The notes: generated by a model from the sequence alone, not told the origin. Shown: positions 26,382-36,075, counted from the first letter of the stretch. The stretch is 64,000 nucleotides of DNA from Verrucomicrobia bacterium Tous-C9LFEB (GCA_002304345.1 NEUU01000012.1:61345-125344); one strand, 5' to 3'. Program-made: numbers and translations.

Positions 26382-27371
26382 TTAACTCGACTTGGTCGGA
26401 GCTTTCATGTGCGGATAGAGACCGGGGCAGCAGCCGATCTGCTCGACGAAGGCTTTATTGAAGGCGCTCAGGCTGGAGTAGCCGACCATCATGGCCACCT
26501 CGGTGACGCTCTTGCCGCCGCCGCGCAATAATTCCGCAGCGCGTTCGATGCGGCGCAGGCGAATGAAGCGCGGAATGGAGAGTCCCATCTTTTGCGAGAA
26601 GAGACGGCTTAAATGAAAAACGCTGCAGCCCACCTCGGCAGCGAGCATTTCCAGCGAGGGCGGATTTTCGTAATCGCGTTCAAGCCAAAAGACCACGCGC
26701 GCCAGCCGGTCGCGATTCTCGCGTTCATGTTTCTCGCTCCACGGTTCCACGGGTTTATCTTCGCGAAAGAGGACTTGGGCGAGCACGTCGAGAATCTTTC
26801 CCTGATACCAGATGCCCTGCGCGGTGGCGGCGACCGGCGGCTCGAGCAGATAGAGCCGGATGTTCAGCAGCGTGATCGGCATGGGCAGAATTTCCAGAAA
26901 CGGTTTTCCTGCTGTGCCGCCGGATTCGAGAAAGCGCCGCACGCCCGGTTTGAGCGCGGCAGCGACGGCCTCAAAGTGGGTGCGGAGATAATCCGGAGAA
27001 AGTTCGATGGTGAGAAAACGATGCAGCGAACCAGCCAATCTTTGCGCGGGCAGAGGGGTGCCGTTGGCGGTATAGAGGGCGACATCCCCGGCGGCGAGCG
27101 CGTGCGTTTTTTCGCCCGCCTGCCACTGGGCCTGCCCGGAAAAATTCAGACAAACTTCCAGGCTGCCGGGATGAAAGCTCGGCGACCAATCGAGATCCTG
27201 TCCGAGATGAAAGTCGTGCCATTCGAGACTGACCCCACTGGACGCGAAGCCGCCATGCAGCGGACGCCAGACGCCGCTGATATGCTTCCACACCGGTTGT
27301 TCCAGAAACAAGTCAGTCGCTGACTCGTCTGGCGACAACGAGGGGTCCCCGGGTACAGGAGGTTCATTCAC
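26382..27371 (-). CDS. AraC family transcriptional regulator
   Basis: A 329-residue regulator. The N-terminal two thirds form a cupin-like sensor (SLEVCLNFSGQAQW, ALAAGDVALYTANG). The last 100 residues are the double helix-turn-helix of AraC/XylS, seen in LEMLAAEVGCSVFHLSRLF and VTEVAMMVGYSSLSAFNKAF. Such proteins usually respond to a small ligand, often a sugar, and activate nearby genes. Candidates here are the divergent PEP-CTERM genes or the pilin-like gene, but no link is visible. No strong ribosome site precedes the start. Confidence 0.88.
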   Translation of the reverse strand: MNEPPVPGDPSLSPDESATDLFLEQPVWKHISGVWRPLHGGFASSGVSLEWHDFHLGQDLDWSPSFHPGSLEVCLNFSGQAQWQAGEKTHALAAGDVALYTANGTPLPAQRLAGSLHRFLTIELSPDYLRTHFEAVAAALKPGVRRFLESGGTAGKPFLEILPMPITLLNIRLYLLEPPVAATAQGIWYQGKILDVLAQVLFREDKPVEPWSEKHERENRDRLARVVFWLERDYENPPSLEMLAAEVGCSVFHLSRLFSQKMGLSIPRFIRLRRIERAAELLRGGGKSVTEVAMMVGYSSLSAFNKAFVEQIGCCPGLYPHMKAPTKSS

Positions 27372-27495
27372 TCGAGAAGGTATAGGTTGATGGGCCTCAG
27401 CCTAACGCAGAACAGAGGGGCGCGCTTTCCGTCAGTTGCGTTTTTTTAGCTGCGCGTTGCGCTCGCGCTGCAATCCGGGGCGGTGCAGCGAGCCA

Positions 27496-28323
27496 TCAGG
27501 GAATCATATAATTGGGATCGTTCTGCGCGGCGGCGTTTTTGCTCCAGAGGCGCATATCGCGCAATTCCTCGATGGTCTGCGAGCGGACGCTGCCATCGGT
27601 GTAAGCACAAACGGCGATGCCATCGTGGCGTGCGTCCACCGAACCGTAGAGCGCCGGATTGGTCTTGGCTGTCCACGGTGTGGCGATCCAGTTGGCGACT
27701 TTGAGGTGGGGCGGGGAAAGAATGTTGAAGCCGTCGACGCGAATGTTGCCGAGCTGGCCACCGGCCGAGGCGAAAACGAGCAAGGGCGATTCGGTTTGGG
27801 CCGCGCGCGTGGCGCAATCCTCCGCGTACTCGAGGCGGTTGGACTCGTCGATGGAGCCGCCCACAAAGTTCACATTCATGCCGAAAGCGGGAAAGGTGCT
27901 CACCATGTATTCGTACATGCCACTGCCGCGCGGCGTGCTTTTTTCAATCTGGCGGCTGTTTTCCTTGAGAAGGAGAGTGCCGTCCAGGTTGTATTCCATG
28001 TAAGCGCCGAGTCGGTAGGGAAACCGATTGCAGGTGTGGCCATTGAGCACCTTGCCGGTGGGCAGGGTGATGGATTTCACGCGGCCGTCCATCCCGGCAA
28101 GCCATTGCCCGTCGTTATCGGTGGCCGCGGTGAGGTAGGCAATGATCAACTTGTGGGCGGCGGCTGTTTCCTTGAGACAGCGGCGGTTCTTCAGCGCCTT
28201 GTCAAATCCGGCCATCGACATGGTGACCACAATGACGACGACTGCTGTGGTGACAAGGGTCTCCACCAGGGTGAAAGCGCGTTGCGCGGCGCGGTGGCGT
28301 GGGAATCGATGGGTAGCGTGCAT
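27496..28323 (-). CDS. Type II pseudopilin-like protein with H-X9-DG motif
   Basis: A 275-residue protein with a type IV prepilin N-terminus: basic leader, then A-FTLVETLVTTAVVVIVVT, the hydrophobic helix with Glu at position +5. The residue before the Phe is Ala rather than Gly, which is atypical. Near the C-terminus HDGIAVCAYTDG fits the H-X9-DG processing-associated motif common in large pseudopilin families of Planctomycetes and Verrucomicrobia. Such proteins are abundant, mostly of unknown role, and are thought to be handled by a prepilin peptidase. It ends 124 bases before the AraC start and may be transcribed on its own. Confidence 0.82.
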   Translation of the reverse strand: MHATHRFPRHRAAQRAFTLVETLVTTAVVVIVVTMSMAGFDKALKNRRCLKETAAAHKLIIAYLTAATDNDGQWLAGMDGRVKSITLPTGKVLNGHTCNRFPYRLGAYMEYNLDGTLLLKENSRQIEKSTPRGSGMYEYMVSTFPAFGMNVNFVGGSIDESNRLEYAEDCATRAAQTESPLLVFASAGGQLGNIRVDGFNILSPPHLKVANWIATPWTAKTNPALYGSVDARHDGIAVCAYTDGSVRSQTIEELRDMRLWSKNAAAQNDPNYMIP

Positions 28324-28397
28324 GCTTCATCCCTAACACCGCCCCGCTTTCCGCGCTTCCTTCAGATTGCGGCTGGACTGCTGCTCCTTGCTCGCGA

Positions 28398-28499
28398 GTC
28401 CGTCTGCCATTCGATCATCGCAACCGCCCCGCAAGACCGAGCAATCGTGGCACAAGCTGAAGACAGCGCGCCTCTCCCCTTTCGCTTACGGTACGCCGC
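28398..28499 (+). repeat. Duplicated upstream region, copy 1 (PEP-CTERM gene 1)
   Basis: The 102 bases directly before the ATG align without gaps to 29474-29575, with 15 differences that I counted. The conserved stretch GTCCGTCTGCCATTCGATCA and the final TACGGTACGCCGC suggest a shared promoter and leader duplicated along with the gene. No classical ribosome site is visible before the ATG in either copy. Confidence 0.8.
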
Positions 28500-29330
28500 A
28501 TGAAAACAACGATCACTCCGCTCATCACTGCGCTGTGCCTGACCGCTCTGGTCTGGCTCGGCGTGGCGACCTCCTCGTACGCGACCGCCGTCGACGACGC
28601 GGCTCCGCAAACCATCACCCTCATCGGCAACACCAGTTACGATGGCTGGAGCAATGCTGGCCTGACCGCTGGCTCGAATCCGGGTTTTCCCGGTTTCTTC
28701 ACTTCCACGACGGCGTGGCCCAGTGCCATCGGTTCCAACGTGGCAGGCAGCGGCGATGCGACGCTGAATAAAACCGCGAATGGCACCGGGGGCGGACCTT
28801 ATCCCGCGAGCGGTTCGCTTTACTTCGCCAGCTTTGGAGATGTGCCGAACACCTTTGGCGGCAGTCTCGCGGTGACGGAGGCGACCCCCTTGGCCGATTT
28901 GAAGACGATTGTCTTCCAGCTCGAAATCGGTGAGGCGTGGACCTACGATCTCTACAATCACACGCTGCCCACCCTCACTTACACGTACAATGATGGAACG
29001 GGCGATGTCACGGTTTCCGGTGTGGCGGCGGATTTCTCCTCCGTTCTGGTCAAGGCGGATAACGGCACGGTAGAGATGCCCTCGGGCACGGAGACAGTCT
29101 ATATCAATCTCTATGCCATGCAGTGGGACTTGAGCGCCGTCAACGGCGAGATCACGAACTTCAGCATCGGGTTCAGCGGCGTCGAGCACGCGCAGGTCTA
29201 CGCCATGCAACTCGATCAAGGCGACACGATGGTGCAGGTGGTTCCGGAACCGTCGACCTACGCGATGATCGTGGCAGGCTGCGCCATGTTGCTCTGGCGG
29301 ATGCGCCGCCGCGAGGCAGTGGCCGTTTGA
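28500..29330 (+). CDS. PEP-CTERM sorting-domain protein 1
   Basis: A 276-residue exported protein with a signal peptide (to about ATSSYATA, residue 30), a beta-rich Thr/Gly/Ser body without recognisable catalytic residues, and a C-terminal PEP-CTERM tripartite signal: VPEPSTYAMIVAG, a short membrane helix, then RMRRREA. It is a predicted substrate of the exosortase at 23230. It is a tandem paralogue of the next gene. Shared internal phrases include LTYTYNDGTGD and LYAMQWDLSAV. Function is unknown; extracellular matrix or surface association is the usual inference. Confidence 0.88.
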   Translation: MKTTITPLITALCLTALVWLGVATSSYATAVDDAAPQTITLIGNTSYDGWSNAGLTAGSNPGFPGFFTSTTAWPSAIGSNVAGSGDATLNKTANGTGGGPYPASGSLYFASFGDVPNTFGGSLAVTEATPLADLKTIVFQLEIGEAWTYDLYNHTLPTLTYTYNDGTGDVTVSGVAADFSSVLVKADNGTVEMPSGTETVYINLYAMQWDLSAVNGEITNFSIGFSGVEHAQVYAMQLDQGDTMVQVVPEPSTYAMIVAGCAMLLWRMRRREAVAV

Positions 29331-29372
29331 TTCCCTGATTTTTCTGTCGGCACGCGAACTCCCTCTGTCGCC

Positions 29373-29402
29373 CCTCCCCGGGTGATGGGGGGAGTTTTTT
29401 TT
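29373..29402 (+). terminator. Terminator after PEP-CTERM gene 1
   Basis: CTCCCC pairs with GGGGAG around GGGTGATGG and is followed by eight T residues. It separates the two tandem paralogues, so each is transcribed from its own copy of the duplicated upstream region. Confidence 0.8.
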
Positions 29403-29473
29403 CGGTTGTCCCGCTTTCAAAAACACGCGCGCTTTCTCCGAATTGCTTTCTCTTAACTCCAACTTGCGCGTCG

Positions 29474-29575
29474 GTCCGTCTGCCATTCGATCATCGTAAT
29501 CGTCCCGCAACTCCGAGCAATCGCCGCACAAGCCGAAGACAGCGCGGTCCTCCGCTTTCCACTACGGTACGCCGC
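29474..29575 (+). repeat. Duplicated upstream region, copy 2 (PEP-CTERM gene 2)
   Basis: This copy is gap-free to 28398-28499 at a spacing of 1076 bases. The duplication therefore included the regulatory region as well as the coding sequence. Confidence 0.8.
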
Positions 29576-30406
29576 ATGAAATCACCGATCCGCCAAATAG
29601 GCGCCGCGCTTTGCCTGACCGCTCTGGTCGGCTGGACCGCGGTATCCACCATCCACGCCGACGCCATCAGCGATGCGGCACCTCAAACCATCACACTGAG
29701 TGGCACGACCAGCTTCGATGGCTGGGCCAGTTTCAGCAACACCACGATGACCGGCTATGGCAGCTATCCCGGCACGGGCGCGTGGACTGGAACGTATGGT
29801 TCCTCCGTGGTTGGCACGATTGGCTCGAATGTGGCCGGGAGCGCCGACGCCTACATCAGCAAGGTTTCCAACGGGACCGGTGGCGGTCCTTACGTGGGTG
29901 GATCGAGCATCTACTTCGGCGGCAGCAGCACCGTGGCAAATACGAACGGTGGCGCGCTCGCAATCACCGATGAGACGCCGTTGGCGGGATTGGAAACGAT
30001 CGTCTTGCAACTGGAAATTGGCCAAGTCTACGGCCACAGCTTCTTCAACGATGCACTGCCGACGCTGACCTACACGTACAACGACGGCACCGGCGATATC
30101 ACCGTCTCCAGCGTGGCGTCCACCTACTCGAACATTCTCGTGCAGGTGCAAAACGGCACGATGATGGGCGAACCGGTCTACGTCAATCTCTACGCGTTGC
30201 AGTGGGACTTGAGTGCGGTCACGGGCGAGATCGTCGACTACACGATCAACTTCAGTGCCGTGCAGCATGCGCAGGTGTACGCCGCGCAAGTGAATCAGAG
30301 CGACACGATGACTCAGGCCGTTCCCGAGCCGTCTACCTACGCGATGCTTATCGCGGGCAGCGTCATGTTGTTCTGGCGGATGCGCCGTCGCGAATCGCTC
30401 ACTTAA
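29576..30406 (+). CDS. PEP-CTERM sorting-domain protein 2
   Basis: A 276-residue paralogue of the preceding gene with the same design: signal peptide (to about STIHADA), beta-rich body, and C-terminal VPEPSTYAMLIAG, membrane helix and RMRRRES. The first third differs most, with insertions rich in Gly, Ser and Thr around residues 48-75. The rest is closely similar (LTYTYNDGTGDITVSSVAS against LTYTYNDGTGDVTVSGVAA). It is likely a second exosortase substrate. Equal lengths of 276 residues arise despite the internal differences. Confidence 0.88.
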   Translation: MKSPIRQIGAALCLTALVGWTAVSTIHADAISDAAPQTITLSGTTSFDGWASFSNTTMTGYGSYPGTGAWTGTYGSSVVGTIGSNVAGSADAYISKVSNGTGGGPYVGGSSIYFGGSSTVANTNGGALAITDETPLAGLETIVLQLEIGQVYGHSFFNDALPTLTYTYNDGTGDITVSSVASTYSNILVQVQNGTMMGEPVYVNLYALQWDLSAVTGEIVDYTINFSAVQHAQVYAAQVNQSDTMTQAVPEPSTYAMLIAGSVMLFWRMRRRESLT

Positions 30407-30494
30407 CAACTCCATTCCGCTTCTTCTCTTCGATGCGAGCCATCGGGGAGAAGGAGTCAGCCTTTCCGTCTCAATACTTCACTTCCCATTCCAT

Positions 30495-30662
30495 ATGAAT
30501 ACTTCCGCTCTTGAAATGCCCTCGACGTTGCGCCGCAAAAAATCGTGGGTCTCGGGTTCACTCCATCCGGTGACGCGGCAACGCCGCCGACAAGCTTTCC
30601 TGCTGTGGACGCTGTGTGTGCTCAGCTTCGGCATTGTTCTCTTCAGTCTGGTCGTGCGATGA
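30495..30662 (+). CDS. Small single-pass membrane protein upstream of cydD
   Basis: A 55-residue ORF: a basic N-terminal half (RRKKSW, RQRRRQ) and one hydrophobic helix (AFLLWTLCVLSFGIVLFSL), ending in VVR. Its stop overlaps the cydD start as ATGA, which argues for real translation coupled to cydD. It has no clear ribosome site of its own. It does not resemble CydX. I do not recognise a family. It could be an accessory subunit of the exporter, or a leader that couples translation. Confidence 0.55.
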   Translation: MNTSALEMPSTLRRKKSWVSGSLHPVTRQRRRQAFLLWTLCVLSFGIVLFSLVVR

Positions 30663-32332
30663 ACGCTGCGAGCACTCTTCGCGTCGCGCGACGGTGGACC
30701 GTTGCGGCGGGCGGGCTGGGCGGATTGATCCTGTGCGGCCACATCGCTCAGGCCTTCCTCATCGGCCTGGTTGTCGACGACGTGCTGCGTCATCGCACGC
30801 CTTCGGTGACTTTCTTCGCCGCCTTTATTTCACTGCTTGTTTTGCGTGCGGCCTTGGGTGGACTTGCCCGGTTGACCGCGCATCATGCCGCGGCGCGGGC
30901 GAAAATGGATTTGCGCGACGCGCTTTACCGCAAGACTCTCGCGCAAGGGCCTGCTGCGTTGACGAAATCACGCACGGGCGAAATCGTGAACGAATCGGTG
31001 GAGGGCTTGGAAGCGCTCGACGTTTACTACGGTCTCTACCTGCCGCAATTTTATGTGAGTCTGGCCGCGCCGGTGTTGTTGTGTGGGGCGATGGCGTGGC
31101 TCGATTGGAAAACCGGATTGCTGCTGCTTGTTTCCGCCCCGCTGGCGCCGCTGTTGCTGGGATTGGTGCAGGGTCGCTTTCGTTCGATCACGCAACGCTA
31201 TTACGCTTCGGCGAATCGATTGAGCGCGCAATTTCTGGACAGCCTGCAGGGCTTGCCCACGCTGAAGATGTTCAACCGCGCCAAGACCCACGGCGAAGCG
31301 ATCCGCACCGAAAGCGAAGCGTTGCGCCGCGAGACGATGGGTTTGCTCGCGCTCAATCAGATTGTGATTTTCATCATGGACTGGGGTTTCGCTCTTGGCG
31401 CGATCACGGCGGCGTTTGTCGTGTCGGCGTGGCGTTTGGAGGCCGGAGCATTGTCTCTGGGCGGCGCGGTGACAGTGATCCTGTTGAGTGTGGAATTCGT
31501 GCGCCAACTCAATCTCATCGGCGCATTCATCTTCGCTGGGGCGATGGGTCGCCGGATGTTGGCTCGGGTGAAGGAGCGACTCGATGAACCGGCGGCGCGT
31601 GCGTCAACGTCCCGAGCTGTCGCAACATTACCGGGTGCGATGCCGACCATTCATTTTGAAAACGTGACCTTCGCCCATGCGACGGATTTGCCTCCGGTGT
31701 TGGAGCGCGTGACGTTTTCCATTACGCCCGGTGAATTCGTGGTTTTGACCGGTCCCAGTGGCGCGGGGAAAAGCACGCTTCTCCAACTACTGCTCCGTTT
31801 TCTCCAGCCGCAACACGGCACGATCCAGCTCGATCACGCCGAGTTAAATTCGATTCCGCGTGCGGTCCTGTGCGAGAAAATCGCACTCGTGGCGCAAGAT
31901 CCGTATCTCTTCCACGGTTCGATTGCGGACAATTTGCGCGTCGCGAAACCCGATGCAAGTCTGGATGAAATGGTAGCGGTGATGAAGATCGTCGGGCTGC
32001 ACGATTTCATCCGTCAGCTTCCGCAAGGTTATCAAACACCCGTGGGTGAACGCGCCTTGTCGCTCAGTGGTGGTCAACGCCAGCGGCTGGCCCTTGCCCG
32101 CGCCCTGCTGCAGAACACACCCATCCTGCTGCTCGACGAAGCGACCGCGCAGGTGGATCGCGCCACGGCGCTCGTGTTGAACGAAACGCTGGTTCGCCTG
32201 GCTGGAGAAAAAACCGTGCTCCTGATCACGCATCAGCCGGAGATGTTGCGCCGCGCGGACCGGGTCTGGCATTTGGAAGAGGGACAACTCACCGACATCA
32301 CGCACGGTCATCCCTTGGAGAAAGCCGCGTGA
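30659..32332 (+). CDS. cydD: CydD-like ABC exporter subunit
   Basis: A 557-residue half-transporter with six membrane helices (residues 1 to about 310) and an ABC domain: Walker A GPSGAGKST (about 364), signature LSGGQRQRLALARA (about 467), Walker B ILLLDEATA. CydD with CydC exports cysteine and glutathione, or handles heme, and is needed for cytochrome bd assembly in known bacteria. The start at 30659 overlaps the small upstream ORF, while a longer frame from 30545 overlaps it out of phase. No cydA or cydB lies in the window. CydD identity rests on the pairing with a CydC-like gene. Confidence 0.8.
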   Translation: MNAASTLRVARRWTVAAGGLGGLILCGHIAQAFLIGLVVDDVLRHRTPSVTFFAAFISLLVLRAALGGLARLTAHHAAARAKMDLRDALYRKTLAQGPAALTKSRTGEIVNESVEGLEALDVYYGLYLPQFYVSLAAPVLLCGAMAWLDWKTGLLLLVSAPLAPLLLGLVQGRFRSITQRYYASANRLSAQFLDSLQGLPTLKMFNRAKTHGEAIRTESEALRRETMGLLALNQIVIFIMDWGFALGAITAAFVVSAWRLEAGALSLGGAVTVILLSVEFVRQLNLIGAFIFAGAMGRRMLARVKERLDEPAARASTSRAVATLPGAMPTIHFENVTFAHATDLPPVLERVTFSITPGEFVVLTGPSGAGKSTLLQLLLRFLQPQHGTIQLDHAELNSIPRAVLCEKIALVAQDPYLFHGSIADNLRVAKPDASLDEMVAVMKIVGLHDFIRQLPQGYQTPVGERALSLSGGQRQRLALARALLQNTPILLLDEATAQVDRATALVLNETLVRLAGEKTVLLITHQPEMLRRADRVWHLEEGQLTDITHGHPLEKAA

Positions 32333-34089
32333 AAACGGAATCCAACAACGGGTCCACCCTCGGTCAATTGCTCCGCTTTCTGCGCCCCTTGCGTGCGCTG
32401 ATGGCGTTCTCGATCACGATGCGGATTCTCAACCAAAGCCTCGGCATCGCGCTGATCACCGGCGCTTGCGCGGGTGTGCTGGCGATGGCCGGTCACACGC
32501 TGCCCGGTGGTTATGCCTCGGTCTCGTTGGGGATGATTGCGTTTGCCCTCGCGCTGATCGGATTGGTGAAGGGCCTTTGCCGTTACCTCGAGCAATTTTC
32601 CGGTCACGCCGTCGCGTTTCATTTGCTCTCGCTGTTGCGGCACCGGCTCTATGAACGGCTGGAATTGCTCGCTCCGGCGGGGTTGGGTCATCTCCGCAGT
32701 GGCGACGTGATTTCGCGCGTGATCTCCGATGTGGACCGGATGGAAATTTTCTATGCGCACACCATCGCTCCCGCGTTGACCGCACTCGTGGTGCCACCTT
32801 TAATCCTCCTCGCGCTGGCGTTTCTCGATGTGCGCCTCGTACTCAGTCTTGTTCCGTTTCTGCTCGCCGTGGGTGTGCTGGTGCCGTGGGGTACCTATTG
32901 GCTCGGGCGCCGTGCGGCGGAGCAAAGCCGCACAGCCGTGGCGGAACTCAATGCGCATTTCGTCGATAGCTTGCAAGGCGTGCGCGACGTGATCGCCTCC
33001 GGCTACGAAATGGAGCGGTTGGCGGAAATCCGGCGGCGCGGTGAGCGGCTGGCCCATCACCAACTCGGCCTTGCTCGCGCGGGTGCGTGGCAGATCATGC
33101 TCAGCGATTTGCTGATCGGTCTTGGCCTCGTTACGGCCCTCTATCTTGGCACGCAGGCGGTGACAGCGGGAACGTTGACCGTGCTGGAACTGGTCATGGC
33201 CATTACCCTCGTCATCGGCGCTTTCGTGCCGCTGCTTGGCATCAGCAATTTGATTCCTGATCTCGCGCAAGCGTTGAGTGGGGCGCAACGGCTTTTCGAG
33301 CTCATGAATCAGCAACCGGAAATTGATGAGCAGGAAGGATTGCGCGACGTGGCCCTCACCGAGGCCACGCTCACTTTCCGCAATGTCTCGTTTGCTTACC
33401 GCAGTCGGCCGGATCAGCCCGTGCTGCGCGAGGTCTCATTCGCGATTGCGCCCGGCGAAACCGTCGCGCTCGTCGGTCCGAGTGGCACCGGCAAAAGCAC
33501 GATCGTTCAGTTGCTGTTGCGTTTTTGGGAGCCCGGTGCGGGGGTGATCTGGCTTGGCGGCCATCGGATTGATCACCTCGCGCCGGAGCTCCTCCGCGCC
33601 CACATCGCGGTCGTTTCGCAGCACACGCATCTGTTCCATACCTCGATCCGCGACAATCTGCGCTTGGCGAAACCCGATGCGACGGAGGCCGAGTTGATCG
33701 CTGCCGCGCGGCTCGCCAACCTGCACGATTTCATCCGCGCCTTGCCGCAAGGATACGACACAATGGTTGGCGAAATGGGCGCGACCTTGTCGGGTGGTCA
33801 ACGCCAGCGCATGGCCATTGCCCGCGCCATTCTGAAGGATGCGCCGTTTCTCATCCTCGATGAAGCGACTGCGCACCTCGATGCGGACAACGAGCAGGCC
33901 ATCCTGCAATCGCTCCACGTCTGGCTGGCCCAACCGTGTCGTCACGGACGGCGGACGCTTTTGGTGATCGCACACCGCGCCTCGAGCATCGCCCAGGCGG
34001 ACCGGATTTTGCGACTGGAAGAAGGGCGGATCGTCGAGGAATTCAGTTCGCCCGGAAATTCAAATACAACAGCGTCCCGAGAAGCATGA
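32329..34089 (+). CDS. cydC: CydC-like ABC exporter subunit
   Basis: A 586-residue ABC half-transporter starting at GTG, overlapping the cydD stop as GTGA. It has six membrane helices, then Walker A GPSGTGKST (about 383), signature LSGGQRQRMAIARA (about 486) and Walker B FLILDEATAHLD (about 508), so both nucleotide sites of the heterodimer look competent. It is expected to form the thiol exporter with CydD in the inner membrane. The convergent DUF2752 gene ends within the last 47 bases of this gene, an unusual 3' overlap. Confidence 0.8.
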   Translation: MKTESNNGSTLGQLLRFLRPLRALMAFSITMRILNQSLGIALITGACAGVLAMAGHTLPGGYASVSLGMIAFALALIGLVKGLCRYLEQFSGHAVAFHLLSLLRHRLYERLELLAPAGLGHLRSGDVISRVISDVDRMEIFYAHTIAPALTALVVPPLILLALAFLDVRLVLSLVPFLLAVGVLVPWGTYWLGRRAAEQSRTAVAELNAHFVDSLQGVRDVIASGYEMERLAEIRRRGERLAHHQLGLARAGAWQIMLSDLLIGLGLVTALYLGTQAVTAGTLTVLELVMAITLVIGAFVPLLGISNLIPDLAQALSGAQRLFELMNQQPEIDEQEGLRDVALTEATLTFRNVSFAYRSRPDQPVLREVSFAIAPGETVALVGPSGTGKSTIVQLLLRFWEPGAGVIWLGGHRIDHLAPELLRAHIAVVSQHTHLFHTSIRDNLRLAKPDATEAELIAAARLANLHDFIRALPQGYDTMVGEMGATLSGGQRQRMAIARAILKDAPFLILDEATAHLDADNEQAILQSLHVWLAQPCRHGRRTLLVIAHRASSIAQADRILRLEEGRIVEEFSSPGNSNTTASREA

Positions 34090-34447
34090 GCACATGAAGC
34101 GTCAACCACACGCGATGGTGCAGCGAGTAAAGCAACAACCGCGTGCCGCAGCTCGGCCGCACCGCCGAAAACGCGCGCGCCCACACGTCGACGTACGCCA
34201 CGACGCACCAGAACACCCAGTACCAGAAGATCGGGTTCAACCGAAACGCGTCCGCCACGCGACCCGCCAGCAGGGCGTAGCAGGCGCGCGTGGAGCCGCA
34301 CATGGGGCACGACACGCCGAGGTATTCGTGGAAGGGACAGGGCGGCACCGGCCACCCGAGAAAAAGCCAGCCCGCGCCCGCCACGGTAACGGCGAGCGCC
34401 ACGAGCAGATTGGCGGGCGATTTTATTTTGACGGGAAGAATTCCCAT
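34043..34447 (-). CDS. DUF2752 membrane protein
   Basis: A 134-residue membrane protein with three or four hydrophobic segments and the DUF2752 hallmark CPFHEYLGVSCPMCGSTRAC, containing three conserved cysteines and the TRA motif. The family is of unknown function. The ATG at 34447 lies inside the end of the preceding gene (25-base overlap) with GGAAG nine bases upstream. Its 3' end overlaps the end of cydC on the other strand by 47 bases. DUF2752 genes are often found beside small TM2- or GYF-domain proteins, as here. Confidence 0.78.
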   Translation of the reverse strand: MGILPVKIKSPANLLVALAVTVAGAGWLFLGWPVPPCPFHEYLGVSCPMCGSTRACYALLAGRVADAFRLNPIFWYWVFWCVVAYVDVWARAFSAVRPSCGTRLLLYSLHHRVWLTLHVLMLLGTLLYLNFRAN

Positions 34448-34860
34448 TCGCCCAACTTCCGCTTTTGCTGGATCGAGTAGCACATCCAGTAATCGACGAT
34501 GACGACAATGCTGCCGAGTCCGCCGGTGCAGAAGGAAACGAGCAGCCAGATCCAGCCCTTCGCGGTCTGACCCCATTGCATGAAACCAATCGGGAAGCAG
34601 CAGAGGAACCACAGAATGGCGGGGCCGATATCCGTCGCCTGCTTGTTTTCCTGCACGGGTGGCGGTGTGCTCGGCAAGGGGGCGGAACCCGCCGGGGTTT
34701 GGGTGATGAGCAGGTTCTTGAACGGCTGCCACTGGCTGCCGCCTTCCTCGACCACGTAGGTCTCGGCTTGGACAACGCCGCTCAGGTTAAGTTGTTTGAG
34801 TTGCTCCAGCGTGTACGGTCCGACCGGCTGATTGTTGCTATCCGCGTAGTAGTACATCAT
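34423..34860 (-). CDS. GYF_2 and TM2-like membrane protein
   Basis: A 145-residue protein. Residues 1-50 form a GYF_2 domain (MMYYYADSNNQPVGPYTLEQ, then WQPFKNLL). A Pro-rich linker follows, then two hydrophobic segments of TM2-like character (AKGWIWLLVSFCTGGLGSIV). Bacterial GYF_2 domains are thought to bind proline-rich peptides. The ATG at 34860 has AGGGGG five bases upstream, which fixes the start and removes a 39-residue upstream extension. It is translationally coupled to the DUF2752 gene. Confidence 0.78.
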   Translation of the reverse strand: MMYYYADSNNQPVGPYTLEQLKQLNLSGVVQAETYVVEEGGSQWQPFKNLLITQTPAGSAPLPSTPPPVQENKQATDIGPAILWFLCCFPIGFMQWGQTAKGWIWLLVSFCTGGLGSIVVIVDYWMCYSIQQKRKLGEWEFFPSK

Positions 34861-35395
34861 GTGACCCCCTTTTGGTGTGATGAGATTGCTGACCGCAGGC
34901 CGTCGCAGCCCGCCTGCACGGACGATTACCACAGGGCGCGAGCCGGGGAAAGATTTAACTCGGGACGAAAGTGGCATTCGACCTGCAAGTCTCTCGTTCC
35001 ATCAGCTGCCACAGGAAAACAATTCGGCCCCTGTCACGGATCGACTCCGGTCGTGTTGCGATTGAAAACAACCCCGTTTCCCAAACCTGACATTCCCCCA
35101 TGAACCCCACCGCCGCGTGCACCCAGCCTCTTGTGATTTCCACCGCGACACCCGCCCCGGTCGCTTCGCCCCGCGTCGTTCAACCGCCTACGGTCGTGGC
35201 GTCGCTCCAGAAACATTCCGTCGCCCAATGCCGCGCGCAACTCCATTACCGGTCGCACAGCGATTATCATCCCAAGCCGATGGATCGCAATGCCGTGACG
35301 CAGCCGCTGCAGTGGCCGCGGGCGTGACGTGGGCATGAAAAAGGCGGTACAACGCGTGTACCGCCTTTTCCTAAAATATTCGGGACTCAGCCCTG
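34861..35395. other. Long intergenic region with a weak small ORF
   Basis: These 535 bases separate the starts of the GYF_2 gene and the end of sufT. A 75-codon frame on the plus strand (35100-35327, MNPTAACTQPLVIST...) has neither a ribosome site nor recognisable similarity, so I do not call it a gene. The region ends in a strong hairpin at 35341-35367. Confidence 0.45.
35338..35371. terminator. Bidirectional terminator near sufT 3' end
   Basis: AAGGCGGTAC and GTACCGCCTT are perfect 10-base arms around AACGCGT, flanked by A and T runs on both sides. It can terminate sufT (leftward) or anything coming from the left. Confidence 0.85.
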
Positions 35396-35956
<561 letters not shown>

Positions 35957-36075
35957 AGCCATTACCTTTGCCGCATTTATGAACTTGTCAAGCCAGCGTG
36001 ACGCCGGACTCCGTAAAGCCGATGCCACCAGTGGATCATTATGCGCAATGACGGCGAGTCACACGAGCCGCATCG

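Noticed and set aside
28362..29531. About 389-codon minus-strand frame over the first PEP-CTERM gene
   Set aside because: Antisense to a gene with signal peptide and PEP-CTERM signal. A matching shadow exists over the second paralogue, as expected for duplicated DNA.
34043..34732. 229-residue version of the DUF2752 protein
   Set aside because: The first 95 residues overlap the GYF_2 gene out of frame and look random; the start at 34447 has a ribosome site.
35100..35327. 75-codon plus-strand ORF before the sufT terminator
   Set aside because: No ribosome site, no recognisable similarity, and the terminator is sufficiently explained by sufT.
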